The position numbers and the translations under genes were made by a program. From contig JANIIK010000686.1 in the NCBI GenBank assembly GCA_027704905.1, positions 62,001-126,000 of the forward strand: 64,000 nt of DNA. Direction: 5' to 3'. Below the pieces are notes generated by a model. It worked only from the letters and a program-made list of their open reading frames with translations, was not told the origin of the DNA and did no database searches. This document shows, in pieces, positions 1 through 10,628 of this stretch; the first letter of the stretch is position 1, and the number at the start of each line of letters is the position of its first letter. This stretch comes from Muraenolepis orangiensis (taxonomy: Eukaryota; Chordata; Actinopteri; Gadiformes; Muraenolepididae).

Positions 1-299
1 TGAAGGATATTCTTCCCAGCAACCCAGAAAAATATCAGATTGGTTGCATTGTTTTTCCAACACAAAACAACTCAAATGCGTCGTGCATGGACCGAGAAAG
101 ACAAACAAATCAACGTAACTGTAATATAACAGATAACAACACAGATACGATTCTCATTTATTCATTTTATTTAAATTGTATTACATTTTATTAAATTGTA
201 TTACATTTTATTAATACAATTAATTCGATTTTTTTGGTTTCATCTGAGAGTTCCAGGGTCTTCTCTGAATACCTTGAAGGCCCTGACGCTTCACCACTG
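1..299 (+). mobile_element. hAT family-1 element, right end only
   Basis: This stretch is nearly identical to 36541-36832 and, inverted, to the start of the copy at 15043. It ends in the terminal inverted repeat acgcttcaccactg and is followed by a (TA)n tract. The left part lies before the window. It is non-coding in the part visible here. Confidence 0.85.
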
Positions 300-323
300 G
301 TATATATATATATATATATATAT

Positions 324-1003
324 CAGGGTCTCCGCTAGGATTTTCTCTTGCACAGATTTTATTTTACCGGACCAATTCGAAACTTACCGGTCATGTTTCA
401 AAAACAGTCTATATTACAAACGCAACTATAATGTACACCTAGATTGACGAAAGAATGACAAAGACCTCAAATAAATTTGACTATTTAATGAACAACAAAA
501 CGAACAAGAACGATTGAGCAAAACCTTGTTAGCCGCAAAAATCGAGGCTATTTCAAAACACCTGTAACATCTGTAGTCCGTTTTAACATAGGCTACATGG
601 CATCAAATTTACCCTGTAGGCTACCAGGCAACTTTTAGCTTTCTCCTTAATTTCATTGCGGCAAAGTCCTCTGCTGCCGAGCTGAAATCAAAGGTGTCTA
701 ATGTGTCTTTGCAGCTTGCAATACGCATAAGTCGCATCACTCTCTCCTCCTCCAGACGACTCCGCAGTGATGTTTTCAAACGATTGACACGTTTGAAAAC
801 ATCGCTTGACACGGGCACCACCAACGAGCGCACCCTTTCGGGGGGGAGGGGGCAGCAATAAAGTTGTCAAAACTCAAATGTCCAGGATCTAAGTTTTGTT
901 TGAGCATTATTACCGGACATTTTGACCGGCAGGTTTTTAAATTATCGTTTTTTTATAATTTTACCCGCTAAAAACCGGTAAATACCGGCTAACGGAAACC
1001 CTG
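324..1003 (-). mobile_element. Non-autonomous hAT element (family 2) with transposase C-terminal relic
   Basis: The element begins cagggtctccgctag and ends ctaacggaaaccctg, an imperfect inverted repeat of about 15 bp. It lies in a (TA)n tract (300-323 and 1004-1029), so the 8-bp target duplication typical of hAT elements is plausible but cannot be proven there. On the minus strand 621-833 reads a 70-residue frame containing FDFSSAAEDFA, which resembles the acidic tail of hAT transposases. It is a remnant with no catalytic core. Confidence 0.7.
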
Positions 1004-1029
<26 letters not shown>

Positions 1030-1034
<5 letters not shown>

Positions 1035-3230
1035 GGAATTATAACTTGTCAGCGGGAAGTATGTAGACTGTGTGTTATTGGTGCAGATACATGCTTCAGG
1101 GGAAGAGTAGAGCAGGTAAACTCAATTTACAAAATGTATTACCAAATCCAAATGTCTGTAATACTGTGAATAAATATCTCCATTCGACACGGTCAAATGC
1201 TTTCTCTGCATCTAAAGAGATTACAACTTCAGGCAATTTTGAGGTTTGTTTAGAGAAGATAATGTCTCCCCTTAATAAGGCCTGTCTGGTCATCTGATAC
1301 AACTTTGGAGAGAACCTTCTCCAAACGATTTGCCAATACCTTTGCCAGTATCAACATTAAGTAAAGAAATTGGACGGTAAAAACCACAATGCGTGGGGTC
1401 TGTCACGAATGGGATAGTTCGGTGGGACCCAGAACGCAGACCAAGACACAGTGGAGCTATAACAGAGCTTTATTTCAAGCAAACACAACACAAGAGAGTG
1501 ATCAGGGACAGTCCAGGGGTCTGGGTACCGGGAGGTCGATCCGCGGAGTACCGGCAGGTAGTAGACCAGCGAGTAGTCCGGGACGGGAGAGGAGTCTGGG
1601 TACCGGGAGGTCGGAGTAGTGACAGGTACCAGACAGACGGATGGTCAGGGACGAGCGAGAAGTCTAGATACCGGGAGGTCGGAATAGCGACCTAGGTACT
1701 GGACAGGTAATTATAATTACCGCGGAGCTCGTATAGACCGGAGTAACGCGAGACAGGCGGGTGATGCGGGATAGGTAAAGGATCTGGATCTCCGGGACAT
1801 CAGCGTGGCGATTCCGTCCAGAATGTACAACGTAACATGAACAAAGTTTGACGTACGACCTAACGCCGGGGTAACGGGAGGTGAGGGGATTAGCAATCAG
1901 CCACGGCAATTGCTGACAGGTGTGTGTGTGCGCCGCCAGCGCACGTGGCTTGGCCACGCCCCCTGTCAACCCCTGTAACACTTGGTGACAGGTGTGTGTG
2001 TGTGCTCCGCCAGCGCACGTGGCTTGGCCACGCCCCCTGCCATCCACCGTAACTGTGACAGTGTCCTTCCCTTTTTTAATAAATAACGAGATCAAAGTCT
2101 GTGTTAAAGTGGTTGGCAGAGAGTGGTTGGCAGAGAGTCCTGCTCCATGGACTTACTAAAAACATTAAGAAGTAAGGGGGCTAAAACTCCACAGAACTTC
2201 AAAAATTCAGTAGGATACCCATCTGGTCAAGGTTTTTGCATAGCCTTGATAGCCTTAACAATTTCTTCCTGACCTTTTGGGGCATGAAGTGCCTTTGCAG
2301 TTTCTGGACTGATTGATGGGAGGTCTACAATTTGGAAAAATGTATCTACGTCTGTGGTGTCTGCCATTTCTGATTGATACATACAAGAATAGAACGATTT
2401 GAAAGCTCAATTAATATCAGAGGGGTTAGACAGTAAATAGTTTGAGGAATCTAGTAGAATGTAATCTAATCTGGGGAATCAGACAGGAAGTTTATTTTTG
2501 TTTCAACTGATGTGCCAGTAACCTATTGTGCCTATGTTCATAGTAGTAGTAGTAGTAGTTGCTCAGCCTTCTTCATAGACAGCTAATTAAATTTAGCTTG
2601 TAGGATTAGTCATTTTTTGTATAATTCTGGAGTGGTAGAGTCCAGGGGTCTGCATATCTGCATTGTGACCTATAAACAGTGAAAAAGCACTGGACACATC
2701 CAATGTTGGGTAAATAACAGTGTTGAGATCACCCCCAAAAATCATGAGGTGGGAGTCAAAGCCATTGAGGGAGGATAGAAGTCTGTGCGCAAATCCTTAA
2801 CATTTGGATCATAGACATTGACTAGCAATACTGGTGTCTGGAGGAGGGTGCCTACAACTATACTATATCTACCCTGTGGATCTGAGATCACACTGGAGGC
2901 ATAAAATGGTGTTTTCTTGTTCATAAGTATTGCAACCCCTCTAAATTTAGAAATAAAGGAAGAATGAAACACCTGCCCAATCCAAGACCTGCGGAGTCTG
3001 ACATGGTCTCTTGTAGAAAAATGATCTCTGCTCTCAGATGTTTCAGGTGAGAGAGAAGCCTTGACCGCTTATTTGGATTATTCATACCCTTTACATTCCA
3101 GGTTCTAAATGGGACTGGATTGGCTATATCGGCCCTCCTGGTGTTTGGGGGACTAGCCGTTGTCTTTAATGTGAGTCAAATTGAGAGAAAAAATACAGAA
3201 ATAAAATTGTTTAAGAGTTCCGCGTGTTGG
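1030..3230 (-). mobile_element. L1-clade LINE, ORF2 remnant, split by a solo LTR
   Basis: Read on the minus strand, the order matches an L1 ORF2. An endonuclease region (about 3130-2740, with RGVAILMNKKTPF and later LLVNVYDPN) is followed by the start of the reverse transcriptase (about 2260-2140, with DGYPTEFLKF and LAPLLLNVFSKS). After the interruption at 2060-1401 comes a PISLL-type motif near 1380 and then SLDAEKAFDRVEW near 1220, the first catalytic aspartate block. Frames are broken and the 3' half of ORF2, including the YADD box, is missing. It is an old, inactive fragment. Confidence 0.8.
1401..2060 (-). mobile_element. Solo LTR (family S) inserted in the L1
   Basis: The segment starts tgtcacga and ends gtgaca, with TG...CA ends. 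Flanks gggtc and gtgtc are a likely 5-bp target duplication with one mismatch. It is related to the solo LTR at 51998-52638: both carry the aacgcaga block near the left end and ggcttggccacgcccc-type blocks near the right. AAATAAA read on the minus strand (about 1470) suggests minus orientation. No internal retroelement sequence is attached. Confidence 0.75.
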
Positions 3231-3689
3231 TGTTTCAGACCCTTTATCTAAAGATAACGGGATAAACATGAAAATGCAAACATGGAATCACGATGAAAGT
3301 AAGATCATTTGCATTTCAAGGTTTCCCACCCACTGCCCAACCCACCCCTCCCATTCTCCAACCCCAAGTCTCCTTTCCAAAAACGCATGTGTAACACTAG
3401 CTTAGTAACTAGACAAGGTATCTATATGTGGGTTTGGGCCAGATCAGAAGAAACCAAGTTCGGCTCGGAAGAGAGATGGTCTGCACAAGAATGAAGCACA
3501 CTGACAAAAGATCTATGTTTTGAAGGTAAGGGAATGTGTTTCTCTTTTTAGTTCTTCCTTACCTTCTTTGGTTATTTTCTTTCCACAAGTCAGGATAATA
3601 CACTGTACAATGAATGAAACAAAATGAATGAATATGTACAAAACACTTTGGGTCTGATGCTTAAACCTTCCCTGGTTCCACTACTTTAG
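3231..3689. other. Non-coding stretch, nothing recognised
   Basis: It contains a CCC/CCA-rich part near 3325-3370 and a short open frame (3309-3494) with no recognisable motif. No RNA gene, repeat end or splice structure is visible. Confidence 0.4.
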
Positions 3690-3908
3690 TTACTATTTTA
3701 ATTATATATACTCACTGTTTTAATTATACCTACTCACTGTTTTAATTATTATCTATTTACTGTTTTAATTATTATCTATATGTATTTTAATTATTATCTA
3801 TATACTATTTTAATTATTATCTATATGCTATTTTAATTATTATCTATATGCTATTTTAATATTATCTATATGCTATTTTAATATTATCTATATGCTATTT
3901 TAATATTA
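3690..3908. repeat. AT-rich minisatellite, unit about 23 bp
   Basis: Degenerate tandem copies of a unit containing ttaattattatctatatgct run directly up to the Harbinger-like element. Confidence 0.8.
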
Positions 3909-4219
3909 TAACTTAAACTAACTGGATCAGCTAATTCTAGGAACCTGGGGTGGGTTTCCCGAAGCCTTCTTAACGCTACGTCGTTCGTAAGTTCCACCTT
4001 AAGCTCTACCTTAACGTCTTGCCGTGTTTCCCGAAACGTTCTTAGCTAAGTATACCTTCCGTAAGTGACACTTTCGTAGGGCAGGTCTGGACCTCTCTTA
4101 ACTCCACCTTAGCGATGTTGTCAGCTCACTCCGCTAGTGGCCACCACTGTTCCGACCCGCAAGCCTCTGAAATCAGCTGTTGGCCTAGTTTAATTTCAAT
4201 CTGTGAATCAATATGTAGT

Positions 4220-4453
4220 TCATAACGGTAATAATATACAACAAAAATACCACATTAATGGGAATGTTTTCATGCCGAAATTGTACATTATGGTGGATAC
4301 ATTTTGCACTTTATTGAACATGAAATCGCCTCTTAAACTCCTAAAACTCGAAAACAGTGCTTCACGATTCAGCGCCACCTCATCCAGCATGACCTCCATG
4401 TCCACATTGGTGACGCTGGCGGACCGCTTTGTGCGATGTTTTTGCCCTGACAT
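4220..4453 (-). pseudogene. Myb/SANT-like DNA-binding fragment of the Harbinger-like element
   Basis: The 77-residue frame contains DMEVMLDEVALNREALFSSF, which resembles the first helices of the Myb/SANT-like domains encoded by Harbinger elements and by domesticated relatives. The usual C-terminal half of the protein is replaced by unrelated hydrophobic sequence. Direct neighbours are the GC-rich blocks at 4460-4720. It is probably a decayed 5' exon rather than a working gene. Confidence 0.45.
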
Positions 4454-4459
4454 CAGTGG

Positions 4460-4725
4460 CGTAGCGGAGGCCCCCGCAGACCCCGCGGTGCGGGGGAGCC
4501 CCGGAGTTTAGGAGGCCCCCACCCCCAGGGCCCCCCCCCCTACCTGTTAAGTTGCTAGGCACCACGGTTTGACTGGCCATCTGGCATACCTGCCGGCCCG
4601 GACCACCACCCTACCATCGGACTTCACGTTCGCGACCCCCCCCCCCCCGTTGGACTTCACGATCGCGACAACCCCCCCCCCGTTGGACTTCATGACCTGC
4701 GGGGGAGCCCCGAAATATTGCGCAA
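4460..4725. repeat. C-rich imperfect direct repeats
   Basis: Runs of nine to twelve C alternate with copies of ttggacttca and gcgac. The block is confined to the interior of the Harbinger-like element. Confidence 0.6.
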
Positions 4726-5331
4726 CACCACTGCCTGACATATCTCATGTTACATATCTAATGTTCATTTCTTGTTGGTGCGCTTTTATTGAAATTGTCA
4801 GCCAATCAGAGAGAATTGTGAACTACACCAGTTATGTGATGGGGCTGCTGGTTAATCAACCCTAATTGCAAAGTTATTTAAGGCACCATGACAATGATAT
4901 AAAAAATATTTAAATCAACCTTTTCTTGCCAAATAAGGTGTACTGGTAGGTGGCGTAATTTGCTGAGGTGGTGTAGCGGGAAGAGTCTTGATATCACAAT
5001 CTGAGGTGGCGGGCTCGTGCCACCTGTAGGCAATCATTAGATTTACGGTTTGATAATTGAGTTTGTAAGTTAGTATTCCTGCAGTGTTTTATTGATAAAG
5101 AACACCACATCCTCTCATAACGCGGTGAAACTGTCGCTACCTGGAGTGAAAAGTCGATTCTCGAGTCATCGATTTCAGCACAACGTCGGACGTAAGAAGG
5201 TATACCTTAAGCAACCTCCTAAGGGATAGTTCGGGGAACACACGTAGAACAGTAAACAACTTTAGTAAGGTATACCTTTCAAGTCTTCGTAACACGCTAA
5301 GAGACAACGTTATCGGGAAACCCACCCCAGG

Positions 5332-6500
5332 ACTCTTAATCTTTGAAAAGAAGACCCTTATATCCAAACCATCTTAAATCAAAAGCTCTGTTAACACAAA
5401 AGCAATGAAACAAACAAAATGGTTTCCCTGAGCAGTGTACTTAACAACAAAGAACCTGAACCTGAATCCTATTACAATTTAGTTATCTCTATCCATTTAC
5501 AAACAACGATTTCACTCATTCCATGAATGGTGGTTAAACTCTGTCCATGTGTTTCAGGGAACTTGGTGTCCGTGGCCCTTTAACTCAGTTCAGTGATACG
5601 AGTCCATCCTGGGAAACGTGTCGTTGAGTGCGCTTATCCTACCGCTCTGTAGAAGGCGCGCTTTAACTCTGTCCTTGTCGTTCACTTCACAGGTCGTTCT
5701 CGTGGGAGGCTCGCCAGCCTGTCCGCCGATGCAGTCCAAAGGAACCAGCAGACGAACAGACAAATCCAGGATCCGAATCAATCCAACACAAAAACCCAGC
5801 CTTGCAATACAAAACCATAAGTGCATATCAACATCTCATTCAAATAAAGTGCATTTACAACCTGTAAATGGGTTCAACTCTTTTCATTCTGTTTTCATGC
5901 ATCACATGTCTGTATAGTGGCCCCTCGTGCTTGTGAGGAACAATGTTGCGACATTCCAACTAACATTATACCACACATTACACTCAATTCTCATGTTAAC
6001 ACAACTTCCTAATATTCACATTTCTCTTGTTTGAGACTCACCAAGGATTTCTCTGATGCTAACTAGCAACCGTCTCGACGAGTGTGTGCTGAATCCGTTC
6101 GCACACTTCTCACAATATCCACAAAGGTTCTTCTTTCAAAATCAATTCAGGATATCATACCAGTATTCTCTCATATACTGCTCTTCTATCAGTAATCTGA
6201 TGATAGTTATCATATACCAAGTATTCTCTTGCACGTTACAATTATGTCCGACGCGGGGGACGTCTTAAACATCCACACCTCATGTCATTCCTGACTCGAC
6301 AAAGGAAAATCTGGTATTGACCGGAGTTCACGGTAAACGTAGGAGGCGGGCCTAACGCTCTGATTGGTCAAATCTCATTTCAACGTTACAGATAAGTTTT
6401 GGAGTCATTGGAGCTCTAGTAACCAGGGGTTACACATGTCAATGTTATCCATAAACTTCCGATGCATCTATCCTTTAACTTACTTATCTACCTCTATGGT
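5332..6500. other. Intergenic stretch, nothing recognised
   Basis: Short open frames on both strands carry no motif I know. The stretch resumes at 10935 beyond the Gypsy insertion, so 6501-10929 interrupts it. No tRNA, SINE or LTR ends were found. Confidence 0.4.
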
Positions 6501-6505
6501 GGCTC

Positions 6506-6831
6506 TGTTGTGCCTCCCCCCACGCTCTAATCGATCCCAGGTGTTGCCCATCATAATCAGGCCTACTGAGACTAATTAACACCTGGGATCTACCCTTCTT
6601 TAGGCTGCCGAGGACCGACGTCGGGCGCTTGGTTATTGTGAACCACTGTCACGAGAGACTGCGTGTTCCAGCTCCTACCTCGCCAAGTATCCTGTCCAAC
6701 CCTGCCTAGTTTATGTTTTTGATGTTGGAGATTACAGTAAAGACATTTTTTCCTTTGCTTTGAGTGTCCGTGTCTCGCTACTTCTGGGTTCTTTGGCACA
6801 TTTGGTTCCTCGGTCTCGTTGGGGTCTAACA
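6506..6831 (+). repeat. 5' LTR of the Gypsy element
   Basis: It starts tgttgtgcc and ends gtctaaca. It contains an internal 12-bp inverted repeat (atcccaggtgtt near 6533 and its complement near 6580). The first bases of the transcript are inferred to lie near 6627, because the self-primer at 6833-6843 is complementary to 6627-6637. Confidence 0.93.
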
Positions 6832-6832
6832 G

Positions 6833-6843
6833 AATAACCAAGC
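6833..6843 (+). promoter_or_regulatory. Self-priming primer-binding site
   Basis: aataaccaagc directly follows the LTR and is the exact reverse complement of gcttggttatt at 6627-6637 inside the same LTR. Tf1/sushi elements are known to prime minus-strand DNA synthesis with the 5' end of their own RNA folded back onto such a site, instead of a tRNA. No tRNA-like binding site is seen here. Confidence 0.8.
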
Positions 6844-6849
6844 CTAAAA

Positions 6850-7989
6850 ATGAGCCAAGCCGGGAACCCAGAAGCGGGGCACGGGACACCTTCCGAGTTA
6901 CGCAAGATTGTAACAGAACAAGCCATCGAGCTTACCCAACTGCAGGCCGAACTGGGAAAGGCTTTTCCCTCGGTCCAGTCCCAGATTGCGGTGCTGGAGA
7001 ACACGTCGCAGACTACCGTCAGTACGGTCACCAGTCTCACCGCCAAGGTGGATGCTATGACCGGAGCCCTAGCGTCCATCCAGCGATCTCTGGACGCGTT
7101 AGCCGTCAGCACCTATCCAGCTCCAGGTTCCGGTCCGGGAACCAGTCCGTCCTACGTCCCAGCTGGCCCCGATGTCCCCGCAGGGTCAGTCGGTTGCGCC
7201 GAGCCCAGCTTGGTTAGCCCCAGATCGTTCGGGGGCGATTTGAACCAGTGCCGGGGGTTCATAGCTCAGTGTGAGTTGCTGTTCACACATCAGCCGTCCA
7301 AGTATTCCTCGGGTGGGGCCAGGATTGCTTTTGTGATGTCCCTCCTTGCCGACAGAGCTCTCAGCTGGGCGATAGCCGCGGTGAACAGCGACGGGGGTTA
7401 TGCCACCGATTACCCCCTGTTCAAGCAAGAGTTTTGCGCGGTCTTCGACCATCCATTAGACGGGCTGGATTCTGCAAGCCGGCTGCTAGTTTGCCGTCAG
7501 GGGTCTCGCTCGGTGGCCGATTTCACGGTGGAGTTCCGGATCCTTGCAATAGAGAGTGGTTGGGACGATAGAGCACTCCTCTGTCTCTATCGCAAGGGCT
7601 TGAGCGACGCCGTCAAGGACCTCATCGTTCGAGACAGCCCGGAGACGCTGAGAGAGTTAATCACACTGGCACTCCAAATGGACTCACGGCTGCGTGAACG
7701 CCGTTTGGACCGAGCCCAGCGTTCGTTCCTTTGCCCGGCTCCCGGTCGCTCTGCCTCGGCGACCGCCACACAGTCCGCGGCGGGCTTGGCCACGCCCCCT
7801 TTTCAGCACGCGCTGTCTGTTGACAGGTCGACGTCCGGGCCCGGAGAGCCCATGGAGATTGGCCGATCCCACCTTTCGGCAGGACAAAAGGAGTACAGGA
7901 TGTCCCACCAACAGTGCCTCTACTGTGGGAAGGAGGGACATTATGTCAGATCCTGCCCAACCCGCCCAAACGACCAAGCTCGCCAGTAA
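6850..7989 (+). CDS. gag: Gypsy Gag (capsid/nucleocapsid)
   Basis: A 379-residue open frame begins 18 bases after the 5' LTR. The N-terminal part is helical and proline-rich, followed by a capsid-like region with the retrotransposon Gag core (around residues 130-270, for example DRALSWA and FKQEFCAVFDHP). A single CCHC zinc knuckle sits near the C-terminus (CLYCGKEGHYVRSC, C-x2-C-x4-H-x4-C), which binds element RNA. It acts as the shell of cytoplasmic virus-like particles. The frame is intact, with no stops or shifts. The final 76 bases overlap pol in the -1 frame. ATG 6850 is the first in frame. Confidence 0.92.
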   Translation: MSQAGNPEAGHGTPSELRKIVTEQAIELTQLQAELGKAFPSVQSQIAVLENTSQTTVSTVTSLTAKVDAMTGALASIQRSLDALAVSTYPAPGSGPGTSPSYVPAGPDVPAGSVGCAEPSLVSPRSFGGDLNQCRGFIAQCELLFTHQPSKYSSGGARIAFVMSLLADRALSWAIAAVNSDGGYATDYPLFKQEFCAVFDHPLDGLDSASRLLVCRQGSRSVADFTVEFRILAIESGWDDRALLCLYRKGLSDAVKDLIVRDSPETLRELITLALQMDSRLRERRLDRAQRSFLCPAPGRSASATATQSAAGLATPPFQHALSVDRSTSGPGEPMEIGRSHLSAGQKEYRMSHQQCLYCGKEGHYVRSCPTRPNDQARQ

Positions 7990-10628
7990 GGGGCATACGG
8001 GTGAGCAAGACATCCCTTTCCCCGCCCCTTAGTACGTTAAATCGTCTTTTTCCGGCCACCTTAGCCTGGGGTACGGAGACCTTGTCGGTTGGCGCCCTCA
8101 TTGACTCGGGTGCCGACGAGTGTCTACTGGATGTAACTCTAGCCCGACAGGCGGGTGTCCCTTTGGTGGCTTTAGATCGCACCCTCTCTCCTCGGGCCAT
8201 AGATGGGCATTCTTTGGGTACTATTACGCACGCTACTGACCTTCTCACACTCACTCTTTCGGGAAATCACTCTGAGTCCATTCGTTTTTTTGTTTTGCAC
8301 GCCCCCACGGCGCCTCTAGTGTTGGGTAGACCCTGGCTGGAGAGGCACGACCCTCACATCTCCTGGGCATCTGGGCGGGTTTTGGGCTGGAGTACAGCTT
8401 GTCACGCTACCTGTTTGCGTTCCGCCTTGTCTCCGTCCAGCGGTTCCAGGCCTGTGTCCTCTCCACCAGATATCACTGGGGTGCCTCACATTTATCACGA
8501 CCTCTCTCTGGCGTTTAGTAAGGACAGAGCCCTCTCACTCCCCCCTCACCGGCCTTATGATTGTCCCATCGACCTCCTTCCTGGGGCCGCCCTTCCTAAG
8601 AGGCGGCTCTACAACATCTCCCAGCCGGAGAGGGAGGCGATGCGCAACTATATCGCTGAGTCCCTAGCCTCAGGCCTTATAAGGCCGTCGTCTTCGCCCC
8701 TCGCAGCGGGCTTCTTCTTCGTGGCTAAGAAGGACGGTGGCCTGAGGCCCTGTATAGACTATCGGGCACTGAACGACATCACGGTGAAGAATAGGTACCC
8801 CCTGCCACTTCTTAGTTCCACTTTCGAGCCACTCACGCACGCCCGGGTGTTCACCAAGTTGGACCTTCGTAACGCATACCACTTGGTCAGGATCAGGGAG
8901 GGTGACGAGTGGAAGACGGCCTTCAACACCCATCTCGGCCACTATGAGTACCGCGTCATGCCGTTCGGTCTGTCCAATGCCCCCGGAGTTTTCCAAGGCC
9001 TGGTGAATGACGTGCTGAGGGACATGCTAGACATCTTTGTGGTGGTGTACCTGGACGACATCCTGATCTTCTCTAGGTCCATGGAGGAACACCACCAGCA
9101 CGTCCGCCTGGTGCTACAACGGCTGTTGGAGAACAGGCTCTATGTGAAGGCTGAGAAGTGCGTCTTCCACACCAACTCGGTGACGTATCTCGGCAACGTG
9201 GTGGAGGATGGACAGATGCGTGCAGACCCCGCCAAGATCAAGGCGGTGGAGGAATGGCCACGCCCTACAGACCGCACGCAGCTCAGGCGCTTCCTGGGTT
9301 TTGCAGGCTTTGTGCGGCGGTTCATCAAGGGGTTCAGCCAGGTGGCTGCCCCCCTCAACGCCCTCACCTCCTCCTCTCGACCATTCGTGTGGACACCTGA
9401 GGCGGAATCGGCTTTCCGCCGACTCAAGAGCTTATTCACCACAGCCCCGGTTCTCGTCCACCCCGACCCGGCGAGGCAGTACGTCGTCGAAGTAGATGCG
9501 TCTGACACAGGCATCGGAGCCGTTCTCTCACAGCGGTCAGAGGAGGACCACAGGGTCCACCCATGTGCCTATTACTCTCGGCGTTTCGAACCCGCTGAGA
9601 GGAACTATGATGTGGGCAACAAGGAACTGTTGGCGGTTCACGCCGCCCTGGAGGAGTGGAGACACTGGTTGGAGGGAGCTGAGCTACCGTTCATTGTGTG
9701 GTCGGATCACAAGAACCTGGCCTACATGAGGACGGCGAAGAGGCTCAACTCCAGGCAGGCCCGCTGGGCCCTTTTCTTCAGCCGGTTCAATTTCACCCTC
9801 ACCTACCGTCCGGGCTCCAAGAACGTCAGAGCTGACGCCCTCTCCCGTCAGTCCCCGGGGGAGGGTCCTGCCGTCAAGGAGAACCCCGACACCATCCTTT
9901 CCTCAGCCCGGGTGGTGGGTGTAGTCACCTGGGCCATCGAGCCGCTGGTGAGACAGGCCCAGCGGGCCGAGCCAGACCCAGGTAACGGTCCCTGTAACCG
10001 GTTGTTTGTGCCTCTTGCTGTCCGCCCGCAGGTGTTGGAGTGGGGCCACTCCAGCCACTTTGCACTACTCCGGGCCACGGAGCGGGCCCGGCTTGCCGCG
10101 AACCGGCGGAGGGTGCCTGCCCCTGTCTACCAGCCTGGTCAGAGGGTTTGGCTGTTGGCCCGGGACCTGCCCCTCCAGACCTCCCAGACATCGACTCGTA
10201 AGTTGAATCCCCGTTATGTTGGTCCCTACACCGTGGATCGAATCATTAACCCCTCTGCGGTGCGTTTGGTTCTCCCTCCGTCTCTCCGGGTTCACCCCGT
10301 GTTTCATGTTTCTCAGCTGAAACCCGTGGCCTCCAGTCCCTTGTCTCCCCCTGTTACAGCTCCTCCGCTTCCCCGGGTCCTGGCGGATGGAGATCCGGTA
10401 TGGTCGGTCCGTAAGCTCCTCGCCGTCCGCCGCCGGGGGCGGGGTTTCCAGTACCTTGTGGATTGGGAGGGCTTCGGTCCGGAGGACCGGAGCTGGGTGC
10501 CCCCTTCCTATCTCGTGGACCCCTCCCTGCTGGACGACTTCTATCGGGAGAACCCGGGGGCTCTGGGGCGGTCGTCCGGTGCCTCCCCTCAGGGGGGGGA
10601 TACTGTTGTGCCTCCCCCCACGCTCTAA
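7914..10628 (+). CDS. pol: Gypsy Pol: protease, reverse transcriptase, RNase H, integrase tail, chromodomain
   Basis: The 904-residue frame is probably reached by frameshift near 7971, so its own first Met is not meaningful. Domains in order are: aspartic protease (LIDSGADECLLD); reverse transcriptase with FTKLDLRNAYH and the YLDD catalytic box; RNase H with VDASDTGIGAVLSQ, an E in KELLAVHAALEEW and SDHKNL; then a short linker ending WGHSSHFA. There the sequence jumps to the integrase C-terminal region (QPGQRVWLLARDLP, KLNPRYVGPYTV) and ends in a chromodomain (FQYLVDWEGFGPEDRSWVP). The integrase zinc finger and DDE core are absent, yet the frame stays open. It would make cDNA but not integrate it unless helped in trans. 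Confidence 0.92.
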   Translation: MPLLWEGGTLCQILPNPPKRPSSPVRGIRVSKTSLSPPLSTLNRLFPATLAWGTETLSVGALIDSGADECLLDVTLARQAGVPLVALDRTLSPRAIDGHSLGTITHATDLLTLTLSGNHSESIRFFVLHAPTAPLVLGRPWLERHDPHISWASGRVLGWSTACHATCLRSALSPSSGSRPVSSPPDITGVPHIYHDLSLAFSKDRALSLPPHRPYDCPIDLLPGAALPKRRLYNISQPEREAMRNYIAESLASGLIRPSSSPLAAGFFFVAKKDGGLRPCIDYRALNDITVKNRYPLPLLSSTFEPLTHARVFTKLDLRNAYHLVRIREGDEWKTAFNTHLGHYEYRVMPFGLSNAPGVFQGLVNDVLRDMLDIFVVVYLDDILIFSRSMEEHHQHVRLVLQRLLENRLYVKAEKCVFHTNSVTYLGNVVEDGQMRADPAKIKAVEEWPRPTDRTQLRRFLGFAGFVRRFIKGFSQVAAPLNALTSSSRPFVWTPEAESAFRRLKSLFTTAPVLVHPDPARQYVVEVDASDTGIGAVLSQRSEEDHRVHPCAYYSRRFEPAERNYDVGNKELLAVHAALEEWRHWLEGAELPFIVWSDHKNLAYMRTAKRLNSRQARWALFFSRFNFTLTYRPGSKNVRADALSRQSPGEGPAVKENPDTILSSARVVGVVTWAIEPLVRQAQRAEPDPGNGPCNRLFVPLAVRPQVLEWGHSSHFALLRATERARLAANRRRVPAPVYQPGQRVWLLARDLPLQTSQTSTRKLNPRYVGPYTVDRIINPSAVRLVLPPSLRVHPVFHVSQLKPVASSPLSPPVTAPPLPRVLADGDPVWSVRKLLAVRRRGRGFQYLVDWEGFGPEDRSWVPPSYLVDPSLLDDFYRENPGALGRSSGASPQGGDTVVPPPTL
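7965..7971 (+). promoter_or_regulatory. Putative -1 ribosomal frameshift heptamer CCCAAAC
   Basis: The heptamer reads C CCA AAC in the gag frame, the X XXY YYZ form, and lies 16 bases before the gag stop in the gag-pol overlap. Pol is in the -1 frame relative to gag, as this signal would require. A downstream stimulatory structure was not modelled. Confidence 0.6.
10591..10600 (+). promoter_or_regulatory. Polypurine tract of the Gypsy element
   Basis: agggggggga lies three bases before the 3' LTR, the expected plus-strand DNA primer position. Confidence 0.85.

Larger units (their letters stand above)
3944..5331 (-). mobile_element. PIF/Harbinger-like DNA transposon remnant
   Basis: A perfect 19-bp inverted repeat bounds it: cctggggtgggtttcccga at 3944-3962 and its reverse complement at 5313-5331. 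Subterminal sequence rich in cttaacg and acgtaagaag motifs is arranged in opposite sense at the two ends. The interior holds a Myb/SANT-like frame on the minus strand, which autonomous Harbinger elements carry beside their transposase. No DDE transposase is seen. I could not find the expected 3-bp target duplication, so the class is provisional. Confidence 0.6.

Noticed and set aside
4965..5030. Possible tRNA gene (gtggtgtagcgggaagagtc and gggctcgtgcc)
   Set aside because: A- and B-box-like spacing is suggestive, but the acceptor stem does not pair and it lies inside a transposon; at most a tRNA-like fragment.
7684..8013. Antisense frames across gag-pol
   Set aside because: Shadows of a GC-rich coding region without motifs or start context.
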